A DNA stretch of 64,000 nt from Talinum fruticosum (taxonomy: Eukaryota; Streptophyta; Magnoliopsida; Caryophyllales; Talinaceae). Position 1 is the first letter of the stretch. Each line of letters begins with the position of its first letter. This document shows positions 10,136 to 24,100 of the stretch, piece after piece. The position numbers and the translations under genes were made by a program. Under the pieces are notes generated by a model, which had not been told where the DNA came from, did not search any database, and saw nothing but the letters and a program-made list of their open reading frames with translations. The stretch is taken from assembly GCA_021018815.1 (NCBI GenBank), contig JAITYX010000002.1, forward strand, positions 14,105,001 through 14,169,000, written 5' to 3'.

Positions 10136-13100
10136 TCAATGACAAGATCTGAGAGAAATAATGAGGCATTCACTATAATGGAGGCAGATGCAACTTCCCC
10201 CGTAGCTCTCACCAATTGAAGCCTGCATGTTGAATTTATACAACAAAAGTGAACTAATGAAACAGAATAGAAATCATTGTCAGCCAAGAATTAGTGAGTA
10301 AAAACTAGAACAGGATACTGCAAAACATTCTAAGAACCCAAATAAATAGGTCAAAGACCCAAAAACAAAATTTGCTACAGAAGATACCAGATCCTTGGCA
10401 ATGCTTCTCCAACCAATTAATTTTACAGAAAGGCAACGACAAAAGGGATTCTATTCGCTTATGAGTGGTTCTAAATAGAGGATTGACTACCAGATATTGC
10501 AAAAGGTATTTGTCCATAGTAGTTCATTGCAATTTTGCCCTGAATTCCGACATTTAATCTCCTCAGTCCTGTTTTCATCTTAAAGCTATTTGTGCAAGAA
10601 ACCACGGCCCAACTTCTATACAACATTTTTTCTCATCAAGAATAGAAATGGAAAAATATATGCAAACAACATAAATGGCAATCAAGAAGCATGAAGTTTT
10701 GTGATAAGAATATCCCAGTAAGGGTTAAAAGGAAGAACTTAACATATGTTGGTAAGACTGGCATTGAAGTAGAGTTCCTAACATTGGCCGGTTAAAAAGA
10801 CTCAAGTTCGAAGGGTGACGGCTTCAGAGATGAGAAATTGTGGATGTTTGATCATACAACATTGGATTGGATAAGAAATGAAGTGATCAGAGATAAGATA
10901 GGTTTGGCGCCAACACTAAATAAGATGAGGAAAGCAAGACTTAGATGGTGCGGATCATACGATAGCAGGGTATAGATGCACCAATCAGGAGGTGTAAGAA
11001 GCTTGACATCCTAAATGTAAGAGTGGTAAGAAAACCAAAGAACAACCACGCTAGTAGTTGTTGCAAAAGGTTAAAGTTTTCTATTCTATCATTTTATGTT
11101 AGCTGTATACTCTCACTTCTTTTCCACCGAGTGTTTAGCAGTACACGAGTGAAGGATCAACAGAAGATTTCGAGAAGACTAGGCTATAAGAATCCCTCAT
11201 TGTTAGGAGTCCAAATCTCATAATAGGCCACTCTCTGAAAATCTAGCGTGTTTTTAGTCTAAAACTAGATCTCAAGCATCCATACCCAAGTCAGTATTGA
11301 GTATCTAACACAAATGCAAGAGGTGCAATCAAGAACCCAAAAGGCATTGCTGGAAAGAACCTTCTATACAATAACTCAACAAGGGTTTGGTGTTGGTAGA
11401 TAGAAACTCCCACTACTTTCCAAAATGTTTCTGCTATGGAACAACTCAACAAGAGTATGATGGTAAAAACTCCCTTCATTTTCCAAGATGTTTCTCCTAC
11501 TTAAACAAATGCCAAGACGTAATTATGTAAGTGAAAGAAATACCTGAAGATGAGGCAAGACAACTTCATACACGTGTAAGAAAGCCTTTGATTTCAGTGT
11601 AAGCCTGATGATTCAGTCATAAAGTTTAAAATAGTGAATACATTGTATTGAGTAAGCTACATCACTCATGAGCTAACAGGATAGCCATCAAACAATTTCA
11701 CATGAGGTTATGTGAAAAAGAAAAGTACAATGACAGATTTGTCCTTGAAAAGAAAGTTCAGCAGTACAATTGCTTGAAAAAGACGTGCAAATATGCAATA
11801 TTTCTGCATGCACCTCACACAACCATTTTAATACCAAGTGGGTGCCCAAGTAATCATGAACTTCATCCTCCAAAACTTATGCAGAAAGGAGCAGGGGCTC
11901 AAACTGTGTCTGGCTGGACCTGAGCCTCTCAGAGAGGATTGGTTTCTGTATGTTTAATCTTCTTACAGAGAAGTTGCTTATATGGGAACCTAGGCTAAAA
12001 GCCTTTTGTTTGCTTACTCCGCCACAAAAAGAAATAGAAGACGATTTCTTGGGGCATTTTGCTATAATCTGCTATAATAAAGCTGTAAAACTTGTGACAT
12101 AGACTTTTTCAGCTATCCATAAAGTGGAGGCAGTTTGAAGACTCCAGCCTAGGTCTACTGAGATCAAGTTTTGCTTAGCTGAGATATATTCCTACTTGAT
12201 TTTTGGTGTGCCATGCGTTAGTGTACACTCCACCATAAATGATACACTTGAAGCCCGCTAGAAGTACTTTCATAGATTGCCAAGGGTCCAGGTCTGCAAG
12301 GTCATATGTATGAAATTCTCAAAGAAGCCCTGGGTCCCCCCATAAAAAAGTCACATTAACTCTCTGCAAGGCCATAAGCCTCCAGGTAAGACAATGAAAA
12401 AACAAACCGATACAAGCCGACATTTTCTGAAAAGATATTCTTCGACAGCAACACAAGGCGCATGCAAACATAAGATCGAGGCTCAAGACACATATCTGAT
12501 AATTTAACCAAAATTTGTCATACTTGCTAAATTCACCTCAAGCATACCTTTTTAAGAGGCGAAAACAAACATAAATTTCCTCAATGTCAACAGCCAACTT
12601 TAACTGGATATACTGCCTCAAAAGCTCACATATGCCATTAGAAGCTTCACTGGCCTCTTCTTCACTTACACCAGAAAATATCTGAAAGTCAGAAAGACAA
12701 CATTGCAGAACAGAAGACAACACCCCAGCAAACCCTGACCTACTATACGCCTCTGCCAAGATATTTAGCATCAAACAATTGCTTAACTTGAACTTTTGAA
12801 TCCAGTAAGGTGGATTTCCAACCCAAAGGTTTTTGCCTTCAGAAGCCTCAGAGAATTGACTACAATCCCCAGCTACTGTTGCTTCCTGTTCTTCCACAGA
12901 AAACCTGACAGAATCTGATAAGCAATTTGACCTGCGATGCGCAGGAAGTGCCCCAATTATATCTGCTCTGAGCTCTTCAGGCAGTTGTTGCAGTATAGTG
13001 GCATCCACTTGGCTCAGAGATGAAGGCATAATGTCACTTGAATCCACAGTGTTACTAACAACAGTTGTAGTGCTTACACCAAAAGTAAGGAAATCCTGTC

Positions 13101-15140
13101 TATCCTGACCCCTACTGGACCCAGCCTACAGACAATTATAAATAAATTAAAAATCAATCAGTACGAAAGCAAAACTTGGGGCACATTCTTCCCTCCTCGA
13201 AAGTATAAAGTTGCTCCATTATCGGATCATTCAATTTGATACGGACTCAGAGTTTCAGTAAAATGAATTGGCATCACATAGTTCAAGAAGAAGAAGATTT
13301 AACTGTATAAAATTTATTTCCATTTATTTATCACAATTTCAACAAGAAAAATATTGCACTTGGAAAAATAGAAGCTCATTAGCATTATCAACAATGAGCT
13401 TGAAGTGATGGTTAATACAAGCAAGTCCAGAGAATATGTGTGAGAAAATCAATCAAACAGGAAAAAAGAGGAAGTTGCTACCTTATCCTCGTGCTGAATG
13501 TTGTCGACTTGTACACCAACAGAAGCGCGGGCCTCCAGTCCATCAAGTGTTTTACCTGATGTGCATAGGGGTTAGATGCTCACAGATGTACACTTCTTGA
13601 AACAGCCAAATGGGAACTGCTACCTTCTATTTTCTCTGATGAGGTGGCACATGTAATCTGGTCACTGGCCTTCCCTCTATTTTTAGAGACGAGTTCAATC
13701 AACTTCCCTCCATATATCTCATTAATTTCGGAGAACAGCTCTGGAGGTAGGCTCTCAATAACACCCATGTCCAAATCATCCAAAGATGGTATTGTTGCAA
13801 CCAGGTTCGAGCTAGTTTCATGATGCACTTGATCAGAAATCATTGAAGAGGACACACTAGGCTCAAGGGATGGCTGACCTGTGTCATAATTCATAAATAA
13901 CACATACTCTGAGGACCCACTCCACAAAACTTAGTTTTCATTTCCTCTCTAGGGACTGATAAATTAACTCAACGTGACACATTTTAGCATAATGTTCCAG
14001 AAACAAAACGAATTCATTTCATAATTTTTTCCAATCTAATAAACCAAAACTTGGCAGCATACAAAACAAAATTGATGTTCATACCACTTTTTGACGAAAG
14101 AAACAACAAACAACTTCCATCAATTACTATTTTGGAGGATAATAATAGCCTGAAGTACATAAATCACAGAGCAGTAGTAAAAGGGCAGCGGTATAGAGAT
14201 AAGGAAGAGTGACTAGGCTTCAGAGTACACAAAATCAAGCAGGATAACAAAAATCATAATACCTACAAGCCAAACCGTATCTTCAGTAGTTGTTCATACA
14301 TTATTATCCGGCTTCTGGTATTTTGCGGGTGGGGGAGGGGATGAGATTTTCAGGGTTACATCTATCACAGTTAAATGGATAGCCATGAATTCTGGCATGT
14401 AATCAAACAAAGGTATAAAGTGAACTATTCTTCCTCAATGCCAGCCATCACTTTCCATGATGAAAAACCTGAAATGCATACCTGCACCATGAAAGATGCA
14501 CTGTTCACTGGCATTTGCTGCACCAGATGCAAGCCATGACCTTATGGTGTTCTTTTCACGCCCTTCAGATAAATGAAAAGAGAATAATAAATATTATCGG
14601 AAATGTCGCAGATGAAAATAACAAATCAAATCCATATTACCAGCATGAACATAGACAGGACATGAAATTATATAGTTGATTTGACAAAGTGCTCAGACTC
14701 ACATACCTTGCTTAGTGACATCAGCACTCTCCAGCCTCGTCACTTGTAAACCAATTCCTCGAATATCTTTGACATCTAGAGTAAAAAGAAGAAAATGGAC
14801 CATGTAGCGCATTTCATGGATGAATCCAAGACTACTCAATGAAAAAAGAAAAGAAGAGGGAAATGAAATAAAATGTAAATGACTCTGATACATACACAAG
14901 TTTTTACAACCCATCGAATAGCTAGTTAATCACTCAATTTGAAACTAAAATAACAGGAACTAACTGGAAAATAAAAACACTGCCTATATCCATCGGTCAG
15001 GCATTATATATATCTGGTACATATACAGTAAGCTAATGGTTCTACAACCCATCGAATAGCTAGTTAATCACTCAATTAGCAACTAAAATAACAAGAATTA
15101 ACTGGAAAATAAAAACACAGGCTATATCCATCAATCCGGC

Positions 15141-15177
<37 letters not shown>

Positions 15178-18100
15178 TAAATATAAAAACAATAACACCT
15201 AATGTGGATCCCGCTTACAGAGATCCACGTGCAGGCATCCAGCAGAGAGACCAATTCATATAGACCCATAAAAATCTGCTAAATATAAAAAGAAACTAGA
15301 ATTGTAGCATGACCAGACGTTACAAAACAAAGAAATGGGAAAAAAAAACTATTCTCAGATCGTTAAAAATGGTAAGAGGTACCCTGAGTTCCAATAAATT
15401 GGAAGAATTGGCAGGAAACCTTCGTCTAGAACTGTACCGAGCCTGGGGCAGGGAATAATGTCACTGAGGGGTAGGCGGCTAGGCAAATATTCAATTCATA
15501 AGTTTCAACTCAAGCGGCTTCAAAGTCAGAGCAAGTACATTGATTTGAAGCCACACAAACGCACAATGACTGCAAGCATTGTTACTTAATTGACAATCCA
15601 CTCACCAACAGCCAAAGACAAGGAATCAGCTAGAATTCGAATGTATTACCCATTTGGTCAATTAAATTCCTCCACAAAATGAAAAAAAGTCTGCATGCAG
15701 GTTTCTCTTTCAAGAGGCTACACTGTACTGTCTATCAAAGATTTAGGATCATTTGATCATTCTATAAGCGAACATTCAGAATTTAAGGATCCACAGCATT
15801 CATAATTTGATTCTACATAATATCTTACACTGGCAGATTACATAAGGGATAGGAGACTTTAAATGACTAACTCAGTGATTGATGCAACATGAGAGTATAC
15901 AATGTTGTTACCCTACTGCGATTCACTATGCTATTGCCTGTGGTGGAGTAAACTACAAGGAACTCGACGGACATAGCCTTACTTGCATTCACAAAAAGGC
16001 TATTTCTGTTAGATTCTGGATTGAAAAATGCTGATGATTGTGATACTAGTGATGAATTGTCATGAAACATGTTTAAATGAGAGAAACCATTACTTCCCAA
16101 AAGAACAAAAGGTAAAAGAGCTGAGTCATACCAACCTATATGGAATGACCCAAATAACCGCATGGTTATTCTCTGGAGCACATCCACATCATCAGTAGCA
16201 ACAGGAACCTATAGTTGAAATAGAAGCTCTAATCATTATCACAAAATTCACAAGTGAAAGTTATATTAAAATCTATACATTACCGTTGCAGAGTGGCTCA
16301 GATTTTCACAATCTCCACACCCCATATATTTTGTCGGCTCCTCTGCATTTTTCTTCTCTTCTTAATCTGTCAATAGTCATTACTCATTAGCAAAAGAATC
16401 AGCTATAGAGTCATCACATACTATGCACAAATATATATAAGATTTTTCGTCCCCCCCTTTTTTTTGGGGGGAGGAGGAATGTATTGGCTACCTCCTCAAT
16501 AGATACAAGAGAAACTAAGAAAGATATTAACACAAAATAGAGAATAAAAACTCTACAGAACTCTGACAACTAATTTCCATACTCCGCAGTAAAGAACAAC
16601 TAGTGACCTTTAATGTAAAAGTGCGTCCTTGCACTCCACATCCCTGCAGCCGCAAAGAGACTTCCTTGCAAAGGTTCAATAGGAAGTGTTGACTCTGCAA
16701 AGCATGAAATTAACAGTCCATAAAATGCATACATGCGAAAAGAGAAAATTTTACAAGGACTAAGAACCAACATCTTTCATGTCCTTGAACCTCACACCCC
16801 AATTTACTTCAGCACCTACTGATTTGCTCTCCTGTACAAAATCAAATCAATCATTATTATAATAAGATGAGCTAAAAAAAAAAAAGAATGCATCACATGA
16901 TTGCCCAGCTCAAAAAAGATGCCGAAAATGTGAAATCAAGTTTTACTGCCTCTAAGTTGTTACGGCCATACATCAAAATCTGAAAAGGTTTAGGGTTGGC
17001 ACTCTAACCAGAAGACTCAAACCGAGGAAAAAATGGGAAATCCCTTCAAAATCATTCTCCAAGAAAAGAAATAAAGGTTATGCTAGGTAAGCCCAAAGAT
17101 GAGCAGACTCAAACATAAATCCCAAATTGATGAACCAGGATATCCTGATTGCATCTCTCACAGGCTTTTGGAAATAATGTATTAGGTTCTACCATTCTAG
17201 ACTTCTAGTTAATGCCTCCTTTCATGTCCACTCGGTGAACCTTGCCTCAGGCCCATACCTTACGAGGAGCCATCTCCAAACTCTCCAATGGAAAAAGGAT
17301 CAAATCTCTCTAGAATTGTGTCCCAACAACTTCATCAACAAAGAGTATCTAGCAAACCTTCCCATAACTGTTGTCCAGGAAGCCATCTAAGCAAGTATCC
17401 ACCTAACCAACTTTTCCAGAAAAAATGCATTACAAATTATCTGGTACCTTTCCATATGATCTGTCAAACTAGATAGATACACTATCTTCAGAAGCTATGC
17501 ACATTCCATTTAAGCAATCACTGTATTAAATTAAAGCGAAAGCTAGAAATCCAAGCATAAGCTCTGCATGTTCCATTTAAGCAATCATTTTATTAAATTA
17601 AAGCAAATGTAGAAATCCAAGCATAAGCAGCTAAATCATCAAAAAAATAATGCTCCCTATCAAACCTGAATGACTCCAACCACCCGGTTATCCACACCTC
17701 TGCAGTGATTCCACAACATTTCACCAGTTTTTAACCCAAAGTCTCTCTGTAAAGATTCCTGGAATTTTATAATTAAAAAAAAAAAACAAGGCATGTCAAA
17801 AAGGAGGAAATTGTACAGCAGAAATCAGACAAGAATGCACATGAAGTTCTTCTCAATAATGCTTTGCTCAAAACATTAGACCTTAGAAAACATTCGCAGC
17901 TGAGCACAGGTCTGAACCCCTTTCTTTTTCAGCTTCTCCTCCAAAACATGCCCAATACCTGGAAGTGCCTTGATAGGTAATTGTACAAGATACTCATCCA
18001 CCTGGAAGCATACATTGATCATTAATTTGAAGAGAGAACATCAACAACCAGCTTCTCAAATATGTTGTTGAATTGGGATAGGTCCCGTCAGAAGCAGCAA

Positions 18101-21100
18101 GAAACCAACCACCTGGAGCACTGTTATATTGACGTCCAAGACCCTACCAGGCTACCAACAGAGTTGCAAAAGGCAACTTTTTTTTTTAATTAATGATATC
18201 CAACTGTGAGGACAGATGAAAGACAAGTAAACAATGCTTTCCAGGGCATGGACACAGACAATACTCAGCCTAGCCGACAATCAGCGGAAATATGCCCCTG
18301 AAGGCATCTAACTAAGCACCCAGTGTGGAAAACAAGCAAAAGTTTTTAGAAGATATCACACAGAAGACCACTATATACAGGAGGAGCAGAAGCCCGGTAT
18401 CAGAAATCTACAAATTCTTTGGTTCCTCTAACACCAATAATAGTCATAAAAGCATCCCCAAAAAATACTGGAACAGGCTGCTTTTCGTCTCTCTCTACTA
18501 TGGCAAAAATGTTTATCCAGTCTTCAGATCCGCATCTTGTCAATGGTTTCTGTCTATCCAACATTTCCATTCAAAAACACCTTTCACCTTCTTCTACTTA
18601 CAAGTTCTGGGACATTGGACACAGAAAAGGGATAAGGACAATAGTACGGGCTAGAAATTTAGCGAACAACCATGTAATGGGAAAATGTCCAGGATTCCAA
18701 CATCATGTACAGACAATATGATCCGACAGACAAGGTTATAGAGTTCAGCCAAACTAACCAGCTCACAAACCCTGAAATCTCAAGTCAGGTCCAACCTAAA
18801 CCAACCTTCATACAAGTTTGAAGTGATAAGACAAAGATTTGAGCAAAGCTGCAGCAATTCTGACTCAAAATCTAGCCTTCTAAGTTTTGCCTTCATAGTG
18901 TAGGGTAAAGGAAACTACAATATAGTGTACATATGAGGTTCATATCAAATGTCACTTCAAGCGATCTCAAACTTGAGTTAGTTCTGATTATGAACGATTG
19001 GGTTAAGTTCTGTAAGCACCATCCTTGGGGATTAGATAGGCTCCGACACAAACTTAGTTGCACAACTAATAAAAGATTTAAAATTGCACAGACTGCAGTT
19101 CTAAGCACACCTTCTCAGCGGGAATAAAGCATTGACCATCTGGTTTGGCAGTTCTTGTGGCAAGCCGGGCCATAAGCACATTTCCAGCTATTCCTGCACT
19201 AGCAGTGCATCCTGTAGTCTCAAAGATCTCTTTTCTTATTACTGAAGCTAAAAGCTCCGGATCTTGCTCATCTGAATCAGTGATATCTAGAAATGCTTCA
19301 TCACAACTTACGGCCTGAATGGAATAAAAAGCTTAATTGTAAAAGCTATAAAATTATATTAGATTGCCAAGGAACCTTTTATAACACATACCTGAACTTT
19401 GTTGCAATGTGTATGCAAGATGTTGTAGAACTGGTCAGCTACCTGCCAAAACAATACACCTATTTTATAACTTAGACGACTTCTACGTCAGTAATTCAAA
19501 AATAAATTGCATGTATCATGGTACCTCCTCATATGCTTCAAAGTTGTAAGGGACAATCACAAGATGAGGACAACGAGCTTTGGCATCTCTGACAAACATT
19601 CCAGCCCTTACACCTATTCAGAAACAAAAGAACAGTTGTATAAGAATGTCGAACTATGAGCAAAAAACAGCATAATCAGCTACAAGGATTTCTCAACCAA
19701 CCATAATCTCGGGCTGGGTAGTTAGCAGAAGAAATTTCTGCAGTTCCTTTAGGACTGTCTGAATGGCATACAGCTACAGGCTTGTCCAGCAAGTCAGGAC
19801 GGTTTCTGATGACCACAGCCACAAAAAGCAGTCCTGCACATACAGAGGATCATCATATAGCTAGAAAAGAGGGGTGACACAAGGGGGCAACAGTTTGATA
19901 GCTCAAATATTGCATCTTTTAGGAACCTTGGCAATCTATTGTTTCAGAGTACAACTAATTGTTAAAATCTGTAGTTTCATCTATTTACTAGACTGTATTG
20001 TTTTCACGGACTCACAAATTACAAAGCACTTCATTTAAATTGGGACACAGGGAGTAGAAAAGCATCCACATTAGAAAGAAAGAAACATTTTAGCGAGAAA
20101 AGATGAAACAAAAGAAGTTTCATTGTATTTTCTGAAACAATTAAACCCTTGAGTACCATGTCCACGTGGATGATGGTAGCTTTTTGAGAAGCAGCAGCAG
20201 CGCCAGTATCAGAGTCTGTTTGTCTAATTTTGGTTGACAGACAAGAAAAGCGCTTCCGGTATCGATTCCTCCAAGTCCCTATAAAGTGCAGCCTTGAGCT
20301 CTGAAGCCAAAAAAGGAGGAAGATTAACAATTTAAACAGCCCACTGCATAATAAAATTGAAGCAACTTAACAGTGAAGCAGTAAAAGTTGAAGCAGCATA
20401 TCATAGTTAGCAGGACTTCTAGGTTGTATTTTTGGCAAACACAAAAATTTTCACGTACCGTTATAGAAAGGATGAAAGCTACACGATGAAGTACACAATG
20501 AAATTGACTAAATCAAGTGTGCTTGAAGCACAGCTTTCTAGTTTGCAATCACTGCTATTGCACCCAAATGCTAGATAAAGTCTATTCAACCTCAACGAAA
20601 ATGCAATACACAGACGACGAATCTTACTATAGGACATATACTATTTGGACTGGGTACTGTTCACAAGCATAAATTGTCGTTAGGTGCGCTAAGTTTACAA
20701 TAAAAGGGAAATTCCATTACTTTTGAAAATCCATTTGGAGCACAGTGAGGAAAAAATATGTTATGAATATTATTACTAAAACATGTATTTATTTCAACAC
20801 TTTGACTATTCAAAAATATAGGACACTACATGGAACATCTCCAATAAAATTTTACACGATAAGAGCATCATATTAAAACTGAGTTCCCAAAAGGATGGGA
20901 ATTAACTTCACTAATAACATCAAGTTTAAAGACATGATGAGCTATTCATTCCAATGAACCACATGGGAGATATCTATTTGCTGTCGGAAGTTCAATAACA
21001 TACATATTACATTAGAATACATTGGAAAAAAGAATAAAACACTCTCAATAGTGACATATATGTCTATATAACATACAAAGGCGGGGCGTCCATGACGTGT

Positions 21101-24100
21101 ACATGTGGGATGAACGAAATCCTCATTGAATTTATTTTTTCCATTACAAGGGGCACACACAACTACTCAGCTAGACACGAGAGGGAAGTATGAAGGGGAA
21201 AGGAGGAGAAATAATGATTGCAACAAGTTAGAACCCCACCTTGAAATAATTTTCAATAAAATTAGGATCCTCAGAGGTTGAATGGCGATGGTATGAAGGC
21301 CCTCCAACTAGTGAACCAGATGATTCTCCAATGGCCTTTGTATGCAAGTCATGACTGCCACCAGAAGTTGAACGTCTAGCAAGAGTAGACTCATTCAAGT
21401 CAGCCACTGAATTACACGTTTCTGATTGGAATAATTCTTCATATCCAGAAATTGGTTCACCAATATCTGCCGTATCAATATGATTACATGCAGCATCCTT
21501 CATCTCTCTTTCACTTTGTCTTGTACAATCAAACAATTCACCCAAAGGTGGAGAGGTATTGTCACTTGACACAGCATTCTTCAACTCTGAATTTTCTGAT
21601 TTAGCTTTCACCAGACAACTTGAATCACCAGAAACAGTTTCACTGACTTTGCTGCTTCTCAAAATAAAGAAATCAGACAGCTTAGGTTGACTACGTGCTT
21701 CACTAGCAAGCTGATCAAGCTGGTAAGGAATCCCTAATAAAAGATTGGAAAAATCAGATGTAAAGCAATAAAATGCCTATAAAGTGGATTGCAATAATCT
21801 ACAAGCCAAAGAAAAAAGCCTAGAATCACAAGAGAAAATCTTCATTCCCTGTTGTATTGTAAAGTTGAAGTAGCTTCTGCTAATTTTCTTCAAAACTTCA
21901 CCCAAGTTTAAAGGAGAAAATTGGTACCAAACTAAGAGAAAAAATGCTGATTATCGGCTACAACCACTTCCCCGTTAATCTGATTCTTAAAAAGGAGAAA
22001 TATTTCAAGATTAATTAATTTCTCCCTCAAAAAAGTTTGACAATGGGCAGGGGCTTAACATTTGAGGACCCATAGATAGAATGATGAGAGAAGTCGTCAA
22101 GTTTCGAAAGGCCCCAAAATTGATTTTCAAGGCACTAGTTATTTCCAAGGCCCTAACAGGAGATTTGTGCAGAAAATTCAAAAGAACAATATCAGATCCC
22201 ACAGCAAGAAGACAATCCACAAGAGAATGGTGTCACTGAGGATGTTCAAAAGCTATTCTTTAACTTCTTGACAAAGTTGATTGTCTATGAAGTCCACATA
22301 TAGCCATCTCCCTTTGTTCCAACCTTAGTTTAAAAGCTCAAGGCGCACAAAAGCGCAAAGGGTCCTGGGGCCCGAGGAGCGGGCTTCGAGGCGAAGGGGC
22401 GGGCTTGTTGGAACAAGGCACACTTACTAAAAAATACTTGAATATCATTACCAAGCAATATTTTTTGTCGGATATGCTAGATGATGACATCAAATAAGTA
22501 ATTAGATATCATCGTAACTACGAAAAATACCACAAAGAGCCTTAGATTGTGATAACACAATGAATTCGCTACGATTTTCACTGAAAAAGCAAGGAAAAAA
22601 AGAAAAAAATAGCACCAATTGAAAGAAAGGTGCAACTAACCCACTTATTCAAAATCTAACAAAGACAAAGAACAAAGAAAGAGAAGGGGGAGGGGAGGGG
22701 AAGAAAGGAAAATAGCAAAAACCATAAAAAAGCCCATTGACGCACGGGAGGCGCAATTGCGCGCTGGCTGAGGCATGAACTGAGGTCAAAGGACTTTTTG
22801 GAGGAGGGGCTTTTTAAACTAAGTTATTACTTATGACTTTGCTATTCTCTCTTGGATCATAGAAGGTGATCTGAAAGCGAGTTAAGAATGAACAAGATTT
22901 TAGTATTTTGGTGGTGTACAATAGTGTTGAAATGATTTAGAATGGTCCTAAAATAGCCAAGAACTTTTTGAATTATCACTAAGTTTGTTAAGATATTATT
23001 ATACAACTTTCCGAAAATTTTCCAAAAATTGCAAAAATCATGGATAATAGCCTTCATTTTTGGGCCGTAGAAGGAGTTAACCCCTACGCCTTTGAAACCC
23101 ATTGGGAAGTTAAAATATACTCTTTATGAATTTAGAAGATCTTGATAATTACTACTTATGACGTTGCCTTTGTTTTTGGATCTTATAAGGTGATCCGAAA
23201 GTGGTTAAGAATGAGTAAGATTTTAGTGTTTTGATGGTGTGCAATGTTGTTGAAACAAGTTAAAATGGGTTTAAAATAGTCAAGAACCTTTTGAATTATC
23301 ACTAGGTTTGTTAAGATATTATTTAACAACTTTCCGAAAATTTTTCAAAAATTGCAAAAACTATGGATAATAGCCTTCATTTTTCGATCTTGGAAGGAGT
23401 TGACCATTATGCCTCCGAAAGCCGCCAAGAATGAGCAAAATTTTAAGAGTATTTTCTTTATGAATTTAGATAATCTTGATGATTACTACTTATGATGTTG
23501 TCATTGTCTTTTTTATTTTAAAAGGTAATTCGAAAGCCGCCAAGAATGAGCAAAATTTTAGTGTTTTGGTGGTGTACAATGTTGTTTAAATGATTTAGAA
23601 TGGGCCTAAAATACCGAAGAACATTTTGAATTATCATTAGGTTTGTTAACATATTATTTGACAACTTTCCGAAAATTTTCCAAAAAATGGCAAAAACCCA
23701 TGGATAATAGCCTTCATTTTTGGGTCTTGGAAAAGCAGACCACTATGCCTCTAAAACCCCTTGAGACGTTAAAAGTATTCTCTTTATGAATTTAGATGAT
23801 ATTGATGATTACTATTTACAACTTTGCTATTGCTTTCGAATCTTATAAGATTATCCAACACTAGTCAAGAATGAGAATTTAGTGTTTTAGTGGTGTGCAA
23901 TAATGTTGAAATGATTTAGAATAGGCCTAAAATAGCCAAAAACCTTTTGAACTATCACTGGGTTTGTTAGGATATTATTTGACAAATTTCCGAAAATTTC
24001 CCAAAAATTGCAAAAACCATGAATAATAACCTTCATTTTTAGGTCTTGGAAGGAGTTGACCACCACGTCTCTTAAACCCCTTCGGACGTTAACAATATCC

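Noticed and set aside
10063..10287. An alternative frame of the last REV1 exon reads [15 protein letters not shown] onward and could splice to a tail near 9960-10010 ending TKAVFEEI
   Set aside because: The frame fixed by the upstream exon ([10 protein letters not shown] joined to ASIGESYGG) agrees with the REV1 C-terminus in phase. The other reading needs a different gene and matches nothing I know.
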